Positions 1 through 5,795 are shown, counted from the stretch's first letter. The stretch: 5,989 nucleotides of DNA from Bacteroidota bacterium (GCA_023430945.1 JAEYYE010000399.1:1-5989); one strand, 5' to 3'. Made by a program: numbers and translations. The notes: generated by a model from the sequence alone, not told the origin.

Positions 1-230
1 GCGTACATGCCATCAGCGGCGAATGCTCCGATCTCGATCCGCGGGCTCTTGGGATCGAGGAGGGCATCGATGCGCTCGCGGGCGGTCATCTTGCCCTTGG
101 CGCGCTGATCGGCCAGCCGCTTCTCTCCGCCACCGAGGTGGATCTTCTTCAGGCGCTTGTGCAGGTCGGAGACGGCGAGTTTGTTGTGGTCTTCGTTACG
201 GGAGACTTCGATGTCGATGGTTGCGCTCAT
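1..230 (-). CDS. Acyl-CoA carboxylase, carboxyltransferase (beta) subunit, N-terminal part only
   Basis: Reading the minus strand from the ATG at 230-228 gives 76 codons that run off the left edge of the window. The N-terminus contains the typical opening of biotin-dependent carboxyltransferase beta chains (propionyl-, methylmalonyl- or methylcrotonyl-CoA carboxylase type): KIHLGGGEKR at residues 29-38, then AKGKMTARERIDALLD at 44-59 and EIGAFAADGMY at 66-76. In this family the subunit moves CO2 from carboxybiotin to an acyl-CoA in the cytoplasm, in propionate or branched-chain catabolism or in malonyl-/methylmalonyl-CoA formation. The exact acyl-CoA substrate cannot be told from this fragment. 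No strong Shine-Dalgarno sequence precedes the start. The gene is divergent from the ars cassette and there is no sign that the two are functionally linked. The call to the carboxyltransferase family is firm; the subtype is open. Confidence 0.88.
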   Translation of the reverse strand, partial: MSATIDIEVSRNEDHNKLAVSDLHKRLKKIHLGGGEKRLADQRAKGKMTARERIDALLDPKSPRIEIGAFAADGMY

Positions 231-251
231 GGATGGGATTCCGCAGAGGAT

Positions 252-267
252 CCGATCTGGCGATCGG
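252..267. repeat. Inverted repeat CCGATC-4-GATCGG
   Basis: Perfect 6-bp arms CCGATC (252-257) and GATCGG (262-267) flank TGGC. It falls in the likely 5' untranslated region of the minus-strand carboxyltransferase gene. The plus strand continues with GTTTT, but the stem is short and the location between divergent genes argues against a terminator. The role is unknown. It may only reflect the high GATC content of this DNA. Confidence 0.45.
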
Positions 268-279
268 GTTTTGGCTCCG

Positions 280-287
280 CGAAAGTA
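280..287 (-). promoter_or_regulatory. Possible -7 element of the carboxyltransferase gene promoter
   Basis: On the minus strand 287-280 reads TACTTTCG, seven of eight matches to the Bacteroidetes -7 consensus TAnnTTTG. It lies about 50 nt upstream of the ATG at 230, nearly the same spacing as the exact match in front of thrS. No clear -33 TTG is seen. This is a weak, position-based call. Confidence 0.3.
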
Positions 288-495
288 GGGCTGGGGCGGG
301 GATGGCGCGGCTGGTGCGAAGAGGTTCGCGGCTTCCTTGTTTATCCGCGGATCACACGGATCGAATGGATAATGCCTTTGCTGCGACAGATCTTCCTTAG
401 TATGCGAAAGTGGAAGTAAGAGGTCCACCATCCATTCGCTTCGCGATTCATTTTGTAAACCCGTGGGTGTTTTTACGTGAAGGGTTCATGTTCGC

Positions 496-510
496 CCGAT
501 CCACGATCGG
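496..510. repeat. Inverted repeat CCGATC-3-GATCGG
   Basis: Perfect arms CCGATC (496-501) and GATCGG (505-510) flank CAC, with an A/T tract directly after (511-520). It uses the same arms as the dyad at 252-267 but with a 3-nt spacer. It lies about 25 bp upstream of the ars operator. It could be a second protein site or just a by-product of GATC richness. Confidence 0.45.
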
Positions 511-533
511 AAAAAATTAACCCCAATAGTCTT

Positions 534-549
534 ATCGTAATAATACGAT
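534..549. promoter_or_regulatory. Probable ArsR operator (perfect dyad)
   Basis: ATCGTA (534-539), ATAA (540-543) and TACGAT (544-549) form a perfect inverted repeat of two 6-bp arms around four A/T bases. ArsR/SmtB-family repressors commonly bind short AT-centred dyads of this kind just before their own gene. The dyad directly abuts the -7 element at 551-558, so bound repressor would cover the promoter spacer. The dyad is seen directly; assigning ArsR as its binder is inference from position and family habit. Confidence 0.65.
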
Positions 550-550
550 G

Positions 551-558
551 TATCTTTG
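551..558 (+). promoter_or_regulatory. -7 promoter element of the ars operon (TATCTTTG)
   Basis: TATCTTTG matches the Bacteroidetes primary sigma factor -7 consensus TAnnTTTG exactly. A transcription start would be expected a few bases downstream, at about 561-565, immediately before the ATG at 566, so the message would be nearly leaderless. No clear -33 TTG lies 17-23 bp upstream, where the operator sits instead. That would suit a regulated promoter, but it also lowers certainty. Confidence 0.55.
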
Positions 559-921
559 TACCATCATGGGAACGGCGAAGCTGGACGAATTCCCGCGATC
601 GATAACCGGATAGCCCGGTATGCCAAGGCGCTCGGTCATCCGGCCCGTGTGGCGATATTGCGCGTGCTCATGCAGCGGCGCACCTGCATCTGCGGTGATA
701 TCGTGGATGAGCTGCCGTTGAGCCAGAGCACCGTGAGCCAGCACCTGAAGGAACTGAAGGAGGCCGGGCTGATAACCGGCGATATCGAAGGCAAGACCGT
801 ATGCTACTGCATCGATCCCCGGGAATGGAAGAAGGTGCAGAAGTACCTCAACACGTTCCTTGAAGAATACGTTCCGCCAGCAGCAGAATGTTGCACACCT
901 AACACCACCAGCAAAAAATGA
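556..921 (+). CDS. arsR: ArsR-family As(III)-responsive transcriptional repressor; 5' end probably frameshifted
   Basis: This is a winged-helix repressor that should bind the ars operator and release it when As(III) binds. In the TTG-start frame (121 residues), YAKALGHPARVAIL (22-35) opens the fold, Cys44-Ile-Cys46 forms the metal-binding motif TCICGDIV, and LSQSTVSQHLKELKEAGLI (55-73) is the recognition helix region. A second pair lies at Cys83 and Cys85 (VCYC), and a vicinal pair at Cys112-Cys113 in the tail. The only in-frame start near the 5' end is TTG 556, which overlaps the -7 element and is an unlikely initiator. The ATG at 566 reads MGTAKLDEFP, a typical beginning for this repressor type, but in another frame that stops at 611. 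One extra base in the CCC run (592-594) would join it to the body. The family call is firm; the start is doubtful. The stop codon overlaps the arsM start by ATGA. Confidence 0.85.
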   Translation: MYHHGNGEAGRIPAIDNRIARYAKALGHPARVAILRVLMQRRTCICGDIVDELPLSQSTVSQHLKELKEAGLITGDIEGKTVCYCIDPREWKKVQKYLNTFLEEYVPPAAECCTPNTTSKK

Positions 922-1829
922 AAGCAATGGAAACCCCCGCGAACATTAAGGAAATGGTACGCGCGAAGTATGCGGAGATCGCCCTGCAGGACAAGACTAC
1001 CAATGCCAGCTCTTGTTGTGGGGCCGGTGGATGCAGCACCGAGGTGTATAACATAATGACGGATGATTATTCAAAAGTGAGCGGCTATGTGCCCGATGCC
1101 GATCTGGGGTTGGGCTGCGGCCTGCCCACGGAATTCGCAGGCATCAAAAAAGGAGATACCGTTCTCGATCTTGGATCGGGTGCGGGCAACGATTGTTTCG
1201 TCGCGCGTGCCGAAGTAGGGGAGGATGGCCGCGTGATCGGCGTGGACTTCACCCCGGAAATGATCGCCAAGGCAAAAGAGAATGCCTTGAAGCTCGGCTT
1301 CGCCAACGTGGAATTCCGGCAGGGCGACATCGAAAAACTTCCGCTCACATCCAACATGGTGGATGTGGTGGTGAGCAACTGCGTGCTGAACCTGGTGCCC
1401 GACAAGCGGCAGGCCTTTTCGGAGATCCGACGCGTGTTGAAGCCCGGCGGCCATTTTACGATCAGCGATGTGGTGCTGCGCGGGCAGATCCCCGATCGGT
1501 TGAAGGAAAGCGCCGAGATGTATGCCGGTTGTGTGAGCGGCGCTTTGCAGGAAAGTGAATACCTCGGGATCATTCACGATCTTGGCTTTGAGAATGTGAC
1601 CATCCAGAAGCGGAAACCGATCATAGTACCCGATGATATCCTGTCGCGCTACCTCGATGAGAAGGAGATCGCCGCATACAAGGCGAGTTCGGCCGGCACC
1701 TTCAGCATCACGGTAACCGCGCATAGACCGAAGGAGGGCTGCTGCGCACCGAATTCCGAAGGCACCGCAAAAGTGGAACTCGCCACAGGCGAAGCATGCG
1801 GTTGCGGGATCGACAGCACCTGCTGTTAG
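918..1829 (+). CDS. arsM: Arsenite S-adenosylmethionine methyltransferase
   Basis: This 303-residue enzyme transfers methyl groups from SAM to As(III), giving mono-, di- and trimethylated arsenic in the cytoplasm. The SAM-binding motif I is VLDLGSGAGND (82-92), followed by the acidic GVDFTPEMI (108-116), GDIEKLPL (136-143) and the post-I region VLKPGGHFTISDV (173-185). The three catalytic-type cysteines of ArsM enzymes are likely Cys67 (LGCGLP), Cys155 (SNCVLNL) and Cys205 (YAGCVSGA). Extra cysteines stand at 33, 34 and 39 (SSCCGAGGC) and in a cysteine-rich C-terminal tail at 275, 276, 294, 296, 302 and 303. The start shares ATGA with the arsR stop, indicating translational coupling. The ATG at 927, three codons later, is an equally possible start. 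No Shine-Dalgarno sequence is visible, as is usual in Bacteroidota. Confidence 0.93.
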   Translation: MKAMETPANIKEMVRAKYAEIALQDKTTNASSCCGAGGCSTEVYNIMTDDYSKVSGYVPDADLGLGCGLPTEFAGIKKGDTVLDLGSGAGNDCFVARAEVGEDGRVIGVDFTPEMIAKAKENALKLGFANVEFRQGDIEKLPLTSNMVDVVVSNCVLNLVPDKRQAFSEIRRVLKPGGHFTISDVVLRGQIPDRLKESAEMYAGCVSGALQESEYLGIIHDLGFENVTIQKRKPIIVPDDILSRYLDEKEIAAYKASSAGTFSITVTAHRPKEGCCAPNSEGTAKVELATGEACGCGIDSTCC

Positions 1830-1838
1830 TGGCGCGGT

Positions 1839-2267
1839 ATGAGGCCTATTCCTCGGATCCTTGTGCTCTGCACGGGCAATAGTTGCCGCAGCCAGATGGC
1901 CGAGGGTTTCCTCCGGCAGGCGATCGGTGAGCGGGCCGTTGTGCAAAGCGCCGGTATGGTAGCACATGGCCTCAACCCCCGCGCTGTTGCCGTGATGGCC
2001 GAGGTTGGGTTGGATATCTCAGAACATCGATCGAAGACGATCGAGGAACTGGACGGATCATCTTTCGATCATGTGATCACAGTGTGCGACAATGCCCGCG
2101 AGAATTGCCCATGGTTCCCGGCTGTTACCAAGCATTGGCACCAGGACTTTCCCGATCCGGCGAAAGCCGTTGGCACGGATGAGGAGATCATGGATCGGTT
2201 CAGGCAGGTGCGCGATCTGATCAGAAAGTATTGTCTCCAATTCGTTGGACATCTGGATCCGGTTTGA
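1839..2267 (+). CDS. arsC: Arsenate reductase, thioredoxin-coupled, low-molecular-weight phosphatase type
   Basis: This 142-residue protein reduces As(V) to As(III) using a cascade of cysteines recycled by thioredoxin. It carries the phosphatase P-loop CX5R as CTGNSCR (11-17). The other redox cysteines are Cys83 and Cys90 in VCDNARENCPWFP (82-94), and the Asp-Pro loop is in HQDFPDPAKA (101-110). Cys11, Cys83 and Cys90 lie one residue beyond the classical Cys10, Cys82 and Cys89 of the plasmid pI258 enzyme, so the full redox relay is present. HWHQDFPDP also fits this family and not ordinary tyrosine phosphatases. The ATG lies 9 nt after the arsM stop, so it is almost certainly cotranscribed. 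The length is close to the family norm, with a few extra C-terminal residues. It is the last gene before the convergent terminator, and no transporter follows. Confidence 0.93.
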   Translation: MRPIPRILVLCTGNSCRSQMAEGFLRQAIGERAVVQSAGMVAHGLNPRAVAVMAEVGLDISEHRSKTIEELDGSSFDHVITVCDNARENCPWFPAVTKHWHQDFPDPAKAVGTDEEIMDRFRQVRDLIRKYCLQFVGHLDPV

Positions 2268-2328
2268 TTTTAAGAAGCCAGTAAGGATCGCACCATTTCT
2301 TGAAAACTGAGTAGCGGCAAATGCAACC

Positions 2329-2354
2329 AAAAAGGGACCCGTGAGGGTCCCTTT
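2329..2354 (-). terminator. Rho-independent terminator of the thrS-rplT operon, possibly bidirectional
   Basis: AAAGGGACCC (2331-2340), the loop GTGA and GGGTCCCTTT (2345-2354) form a perfect 10-bp stem. On the minus strand the stem runs into a stretch of five T (complement of 2333-2329), a good terminator for rplT, whose stop is 25 bp away. On the plus strand the stem ends in TTT followed by CCATTT, so it could also stop the converging ars transcript about 65 bp after arsC. Confidence 0.85.
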
Positions 2355-2379
2355 CCATTTCGATCCAAATGATCGGATC

Positions 2380-2724
2380 TTACTTCACCTTCTCCACGAT
2401 CGCCTTGAAGGCATCCGCATCGTGGTAGGCGATCTCGGCCAGCGCTTTGCGATCCAGATCGATGTTGGCTTTCTTCAACCCGCTCATGAACACGCTGTAG
2501 CTCATGCCGTGCATGCGCGTTGCGGCATTGATGCGCTGGATCCAGAGCGATCGGAAATCCCGCTTCTTCAGTTTGCGGCCGGTGTACGCGTGAGAGAGGC
2601 CTTTCTCTACGCTGTTCTTGGCTACGGTGTAAACGTTCTTGCGGCGGCCGAAGCTGCCTTTGGCCATGTCGAGGATCTTCTTCCTCCTGGCGCGACTTGC
2701 TACTTTGTTCTGACTGCGTGGCAT
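2380..2724 (-). CDS. rplT: Large-subunit ribosomal protein L20 (bL20)
   Basis: This 114-residue, strongly basic protein binds 23S rRNA early in 50S assembly. The sequence is canonical over its full length: MPRSQNKVASRARRKKIL at the start, AKGSFGRRKNVYTVAKNSVE (21-40), and the family signature KKRDFRSLWIQRINAATR (53-70), followed by the globular C-terminal part MSYSVFMSGLKKANIDLDRKALAEIA. In E. coli and Bacillus L20 also represses its own operon by binding the mRNA upstream of rpmI or infC; whether it does so here is inference. It is the last gene of the operon, 103 nt after rpmI, and is followed at once by a strong terminator. Confidence 0.98.
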   Translation of the reverse strand: MPRSQNKVASRARRKKILDMAKGSFGRRKNVYTVAKNSVEKGLSHAYTGRKLKKRDFRSLWIQRINAATRMHGMSYSVFMSGLKKANIDLDRKALAEIAYHDADAFKAIVEKVK

Positions 2725-2827
2725 TTTGCCTTTGGGTTTTTGGGCGCGAGCGTCGGTGCGGTGACCGTTCTTTGGTGCTGCGCGTCCTGGTTAACGCTAC
2801 CTATTTTCTCCCCGGTGCGGTTGGGGC
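2725..2827 (-). other. rpmI-rplT intercistronic spacer
   Basis: These 103 nt separate two genes that are usually much closer. No small open frame with a family resemblance and no TAnnTTTG promoter was found. Only weak 4-bp stems are visible, such as CCCC/GGGG near the rpmI end. It may be part of an untranslated control region of the operon, but nothing specific can be assigned. Confidence 0.35.
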
Positions 2828-3019
2828 TTACTGCAGAAGTTCGAGGATGTTCTTCTCGTCGACCTTGTGCACGAGCGTCATCTTCTGCAGATTGCGCTTG
2901 CGCTTGGTCTCCTTCTTGGTAAGGATGTGGTTCTTGAACGCATGTTTGCGTTTGATCTTGCCGGTGCCCGTAAGCTTGAAACGCTTCTTGGCGCCGGACT
3001 TGGTCTTCATCTTTGGCAT
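2828..3019 (-). CDS. rpmI: Large-subunit ribosomal protein L35 (bL35)
   Basis: This 63-residue basic protein of the 50S subunit starts MPKMKTKSGAKKRFKLTGTG, the diagnostic L35 opening, and continues with KRKHAFKNHILTKKETKRKR (24-43) and the lysine/leucine-rich end. Its length is normal for the family (about 64). The start ATG at 3019-3017 is preceded by AGAAGAGGCC, giving an AGAGG-like ribosome binding site. It sits between infC and rplT in the classical order, 59 nt after infC, with a strong hairpin in that gap. Confidence 0.97.
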   Translation of the reverse strand: MPKMKTKSGAKKRFKLTGTGKIKRKHAFKNHILTKKETKRKRNLQKMTLVHKVDEKNILELLQ

Positions 3020-3057
3020 GGCCTCTTCTGCTATTGTTTCCGACTTTGTCCTTCGAT

Positions 3058-3078
3058 CATCGATCGGTGCGATCGATG
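3058..3078 (-). promoter_or_regulatory. Perfect 9-bp hairpin between infC and rpmI
   Basis: CATCGATCG (3058-3066), GTG and CGATCGATG (3070-3078) form a perfect stem with a 3-nt loop, directly after the infC stop codon (3081-3079). No T-run follows on the minus strand, so it is not a standard terminator. It lies 38 nt before the rpmI start, a region where other bacteria place L20-binding control elements. A role in autoregulation, RNA processing or 3'-end stability is inference. Confidence 0.55.
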
Positions 3079-3681
3079 TTATTTCTTCTTCTTCGGGATC
3101 ATGAACATGATCATGCGTTTGCCTTCCAGCTTCGGCATGCTCTCCACGATCCCCACATCCTCCAGTTCCTGCGCGAACTTCAACAGCAGGATCTCGCCGC
3201 GCTCCTTGAACACGATGCTTCTTCCGCGGAAGAAGACGAAGGCTTTCACCTTGTGGCCTTCCTGCAGGAATTTGCGCGCGTGCTTGGTCTTGAACATCAG
3301 ATCGTGCTCGTCCGTGTTGGGTCCGAACCTGATCTCCTTCATCTCGACCGTCGCGGCCTTCGCCTTGATCTCCTTCTGTTTCTTCTTCAGGTCATACAGG
3401 AACTTCTTGTAATCCGTGATCCGGCACACCGGTGGAACGGCCGTTGGGCTGATCTCCACCAGATCGAGGCCGAGTTCTTCGGCCATGCGCAGCGCCTGGC
3501 TGAACGGATATACGCCTTGTTCGATGTTCTCACCCACCACTCGCACTTCGCTCACACCATGGATCTTGTTGTTGATCCGGTGCGGGTCTTCTTTGATCAC
3601 GCGACCCCTGAAGGGGCGGCGGCCTCCACCAGCCTGTGGTGGGCGTGGACCGCTAGGACGATTGAATGGAGGGCCTGCCAC
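3079..3681 (-). CDS. infC: Translation initiation factor IF-3
   Basis: This 200-residue factor binds the 30S subunit, keeps it from joining 50S too early and checks the start codon and initiator tRNA. A flexible Pro/Gly/Arg-rich leader covers about residues 1-28. The N-terminal domain runs from HRINNKI to about residue 100, with GVYPFSQALRMAEELGLDLV (56-75) and PPVCRITDYKKFLYD (83-97). A lysine-rich linker follows. The C-terminal domain holds VEMKEIRFGPNTDEHDL (112-128), KARKFL-type residues in KTKHARKFLQEGHKV (131-145) and a KKKK end. The start is GTG at 3681-3679, directly preceded by an in-frame TAA and by AAAGAG as a possible ribosome binding site; no upstream extension is possible. The gene begins 32 nt after the thrS stop. 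E. coli infC uses an unusual AUU start; GTG here is a milder departure from ATG. Confidence 0.97.
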   Translation of the reverse strand: MAGPPFNRPSGPRPPQAGGGRRPFRGRVIKEDPHRINNKIHGVSEVRVVGENIEQGVYPFSQALRMAEELGLDLVEISPTAVPPVCRITDYKKFLYDLKKKQKEIKAKAATVEMKEIRFGPNTDEHDLMFKTKHARKFLQEGHKVKAFVFFRGRSIVFKERGEILLLKFAQELEDVGIVESMPKLEGKRMIMFMIPKKKK

Positions 3682-3713
3682 TTACTCTTTTTTGGTTCAA
3701 GTTTCCTTTAATT

Positions 3714-5657
3714 TCACAAGCCGCCCAAAAGCTCCGTTATCCGGGCGTTCACCATATCGGCGAATTCCTGCGGGCGCATGGTGCCCAGGTCTCCCTGGCC
3801 ATGTTCCCTTACGGAAACGGTGCCTTCAGCGGCTTCCTTCTCCCCGATGATGAGCATGAACGGTGTCTTGGCCATCTCCGCATCGCGGATCTTGCGGCCG
3901 ATCTTCTCGTTCCGTTCGTCAACGGAGGCGCGAATATCGGAATTCTTCAGCACACTTGCGACATTGTTGCACGCTTCAACATATTTATCGCTGATCGGCA
4001 GCAGAATGGCCTGTTCGGGCGTGAGCCAGAGGGGGAACCGGCCGGCGGTGTGTTCGATCACCACGGCGATGAACCTTTCCAGCGATCCGAACGGTGCGCG
4101 GTGGATCATTACGGGGCGGTGTTTCGCATTGTCGCTGCCCACGTATTCCAACTCGAACCGTTCCGGCAGGTTGTAATCCACCTGGATCGTGCCCAACTGC
4201 CAGCGCCGGCCAAGCGCATCCTTCACCATGAAATCCAGCTTCGGCCCGTAGAACGCGGCCTCGCCGTATTCAATGAACGTTTTCAATCCGCTATCCGCGG
4301 AAGCTTCGATGATCGCTTTTTCGGCCTTTTCCCAATTCTCTTCGCTGCCGATGTATTTGCTGCGATCCTCTTTGTCGCGCAGGCTGATCTGTGCTTCGTA
4401 CCGATCCAATCCCAGCGCCTTGAAGACGAGCAGCACAAGATCGATCACCTTGATGAATTCCTCCTTCACCTGATCGGGACGGCAGAAAAGATGCGCATCA
4501 TCCTGCGTGAAGCCTCGAACGCGCGTCAATCCATGCAATTCACCGCTTTGCTCGTAACGGTAAACGGTCCCGAATTCGGCATAGCGGATCGGTAGGTCCT
4601 TGTAGCTGCGCGGCCGGCTCTTGAAGATCTCGCAATGGTGCGGGCAATTCATCGGCTTCAGCATGAATTCCTCGCCCTCGTTGGGCGTGTGCATCGGCTG
4701 GAAGCTGTCCTTGCCATACTTTTCGAAATGCCCGCTGGTAACGTAAAGATCCTTGTGCGCGATGTGCGGCGTTGCCACCTGCACGTAGCCGCTCTTCTCC
4801 TGCGCTTCCTTCATGAAATTGATCAGCCGCTCGCGCAGGGCAGCTCCTTTCGGAAGCCACAACGGCAGCCCAAGACCCACTTTTTCACTGAAGGTGAACA
4901 GATCGAGCTCCCTGCCCAATTTACGGTGATCGCGCTTCTTCGCTTCTTCGAGAAGAACAAGGTATTCATCAAGTTCCTTCTGCTTCGGGAACGTGATGCC
5001 ATAGAGGCGTGTGAGTTGTTTGCGCTTTTCATCGCCGCGCCAATAGGCGCCGGCAACGCTCATGATCCTGGCCGCCTTTATGTGCGACGTATCGGGAATG
5101 TGCGGTCCGCGGCATAGATCGGTGAAATTTCCCTGCGTGTAGAAGGTGATCTCTCCATCGTTCAATCCTTCGAGAAGTTCCAGCTTGTACTCATCGCCTT
5201 TCTCGCGGAAGAATTCGATCGCTTCGGCCTTGGGCACTTCGCGCCGCTGGAAGGTCTCCTTCTTCCCGGCGATCTCCTTCATCTTCGCCTCGATCGCCTT
5301 GAACTCTCCTTCACCGATCGTGCGATCGCCGAGGTCAACATCGTAATAGAACCCGTTCTCGATCGGCGGACCGATCCCGAACTTCACGCCGGGATAAAGC
5401 TCCTCCAGCGCTTCGGCCATCACGTGCGCACTGCTGTGCCACAAGGTGCTTTTGCCTTCCGGATCGTTCCATGTGAGCAATTGCAGCGTGCAATCGCCGG
5501 GCAATGGCCGGATCGCATCGCGCACTTCGCCGTTCACTTTCGCTGAGAGCACGTTGCGCGCAAGGCCTTCGCTTATGCTCTTCGCCACATCCATGGCGGA
5601 AACGCCTTGGTCGAATTCCCTTACACTGCCATCGGGCAGGGTCACTTTGATCTTCAT
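3714..5657 (-). CDS. thrS: Threonyl-tRNA synthetase
   Basis: This 647-residue class II enzyme charges tRNA-Thr with threonine. The domain order is complete. A TGS domain covers residues 1-62. The editing domain follows, with HSSAH (74-78) and DLCRGPH (180-186) holding the Ser-tRNA-Thr hydrolysis residues. The catalytic core begins near 250 (class II motif 1 near 285-300, motif 2 near YRYEQSGELHGLTRVRGF, motif 3 as HRAPFGSLERF), and an anticodon-binding domain follows from about 548. The expected zinc ligands are Cys338 (MNCPHH), His389 (DDAHLF) and His519 (MIHRAP). The length matches E. coli ThrRS (642). The start ATG at 5657-5655 leaves a short untranslated leader behind the TACCTTTG promoter. 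It is the first gene of the thrS-infC-rpmI-rplT operon, an arrangement widely conserved in bacteria. Confidence 0.98.
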   Translation of the reverse strand: MKIKVTLPDGSVREFDQGVSAMDVAKSISEGLARNVLSAKVNGEVRDAIRPLPGDCTLQLLTWNDPEGKSTLWHSSAHVMAEALEELYPGVKFGIGPPIENGFYYDVDLGDRTIGEGEFKAIEAKMKEIAGKKETFQRREVPKAEAIEFFREKGDEYKLELLEGLNDGEITFYTQGNFTDLCRGPHIPDTSHIKAARIMSVAGAYWRGDEKRKQLTRLYGITFPKQKELDEYLVLLEEAKKRDHRKLGRELDLFTFSEKVGLGLPLWLPKGAALRERLINFMKEAQEKSGYVQVATPHIAHKDLYVTSGHFEKYGKDSFQPMHTPNEGEEFMLKPMNCPHHCEIFKSRPRSYKDLPIRYAEFGTVYRYEQSGELHGLTRVRGFTQDDAHLFCRPDQVKEEFIKVIDLVLLVFKALGLDRYEAQISLRDKEDRSKYIGSEENWEKAEKAIIEASADSGLKTFIEYGEAAFYGPKLDFMVKDALGRRWQLGTIQVDYNLPERFELEYVGSDNAKHRPVMIHRAPFGSLERFIAVVIEHTAGRFPLWLTPEQAILLPISDKYVEACNNVASVLKNSDIRASVDERNEKIGRKIRDAEMAKTPFMLIIGEKEAAEGTVSVREHGQGDLGTMRPQEFADMVNARITELLGGL

Positions 5658-5703
5658 TCGCTTCTACCGCAGATCCTTACGAATGGATCAGGCGGAAGGG
5701 CGG

Positions 5704-5711
5704 CAAAGGTA
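5704..5711 (-). promoter_or_regulatory. -7 promoter element of the thrS operon (TACCTTTG)
   Basis: The minus strand at 5711-5704 reads TACCTTTG, an exact match to the Bacteroidetes TAnnTTTG consensus. It is 46 nt upstream of the thrS ATG, implying a leader of roughly 40 nt. No convincing -33 TTG is seen. The leader contains a weak GATCC/GGATC dyad (5672-5689) and nothing resembling a T-box. Confidence 0.65.
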
Positions 5712-5722
5712 GGGGCGCTTGG

Positions 5723-5785
5723 GAATAATGAATGAAGAATGTTGAATTCAGAATGTCCAACGCCTTCAACTCTTAACTTCCTGAC
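5723..5785. repeat. Degenerate heptad tract, GAATNNN type turning into TTCAACT type
   Basis: Five consecutive 7-bp units begin with GAAT: GAATAAT, GAATGAA, GAATGTT, GAATTCA and GAATGTC (5723-5757). The 7-bp phase then continues through CAACGCC, TTCAACT, CTTAACT and TCCTGAC to 5785. GTTGAA (5741-5746) and TTCAAC (5765-5770) are inverted copies. It lies just upstream of the thrS promoter. It looks like an older, eroded relative of the array at 5860-5971. Confidence 0.6.
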
Positions 5786-5795
5786 CCTTCAACAA

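Larger units (their letters stand above)
231..533. other. Divergent intergenic region without a gene
   Basis: No credible coding sequence lies between the divergent carboxyltransferase and arsR genes. The plus-strand open frames here are arginine- and tryptophan-rich, and those starting before 230 are shadows of the carboxyltransferase gene. The region holds a possible promoter for the minus-strand gene, two CCGATC/GATCGG inverted repeats (252-267 and 496-510) and an A-rich tract at 511-520 upstream of the ars operator. Nothing resembling an RNA gene was recognised. Confidence 0.6.

Noticed and set aside
23..419. Two overlapping plus-strand open frames of 125 and 93 residues
   Set aside because: The first half is antisense to the carboxyltransferase gene, and the products are Arg/Ser/Trp-rich with no family resemblance. 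The real signal is the minus-strand carboxylase N-terminus.
455..475. Possible terminator around ACCCGTGGGT followed by T
   Set aside because: The stem would be only about three base pairs once a loop is allowed, and there is no upstream plus-strand gene to terminate.
1071..1967. Minus-strand open frame of 298 residues opposite arsM and arsC
   Set aside because: It is entirely antisense to two well-identified genes, His/Ala-rich as expected from a shadow frame, and has no recognisable motif.
2341..3711. Several plus-strand open frames opposite rplT, rpmI and infC
   Set aside because: They are low-complexity Leu/Phe/Arg-rich translations of the complement of Lys-rich ribosomal genes, with no start context.
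3666..4595. Plus-strand open frame of 309 residues opposite thrS
   Set aside because: It is a shadow of thrS: the minus strand encodes a complete threonyl-tRNA synthetase with all key residues across this span.
5658..5703. T-box or other amino-acid riboswitch before thrS
   Set aside because: The leader is only about 40 nt, too short for a T-box, and has only a weak 5-bp dyad.
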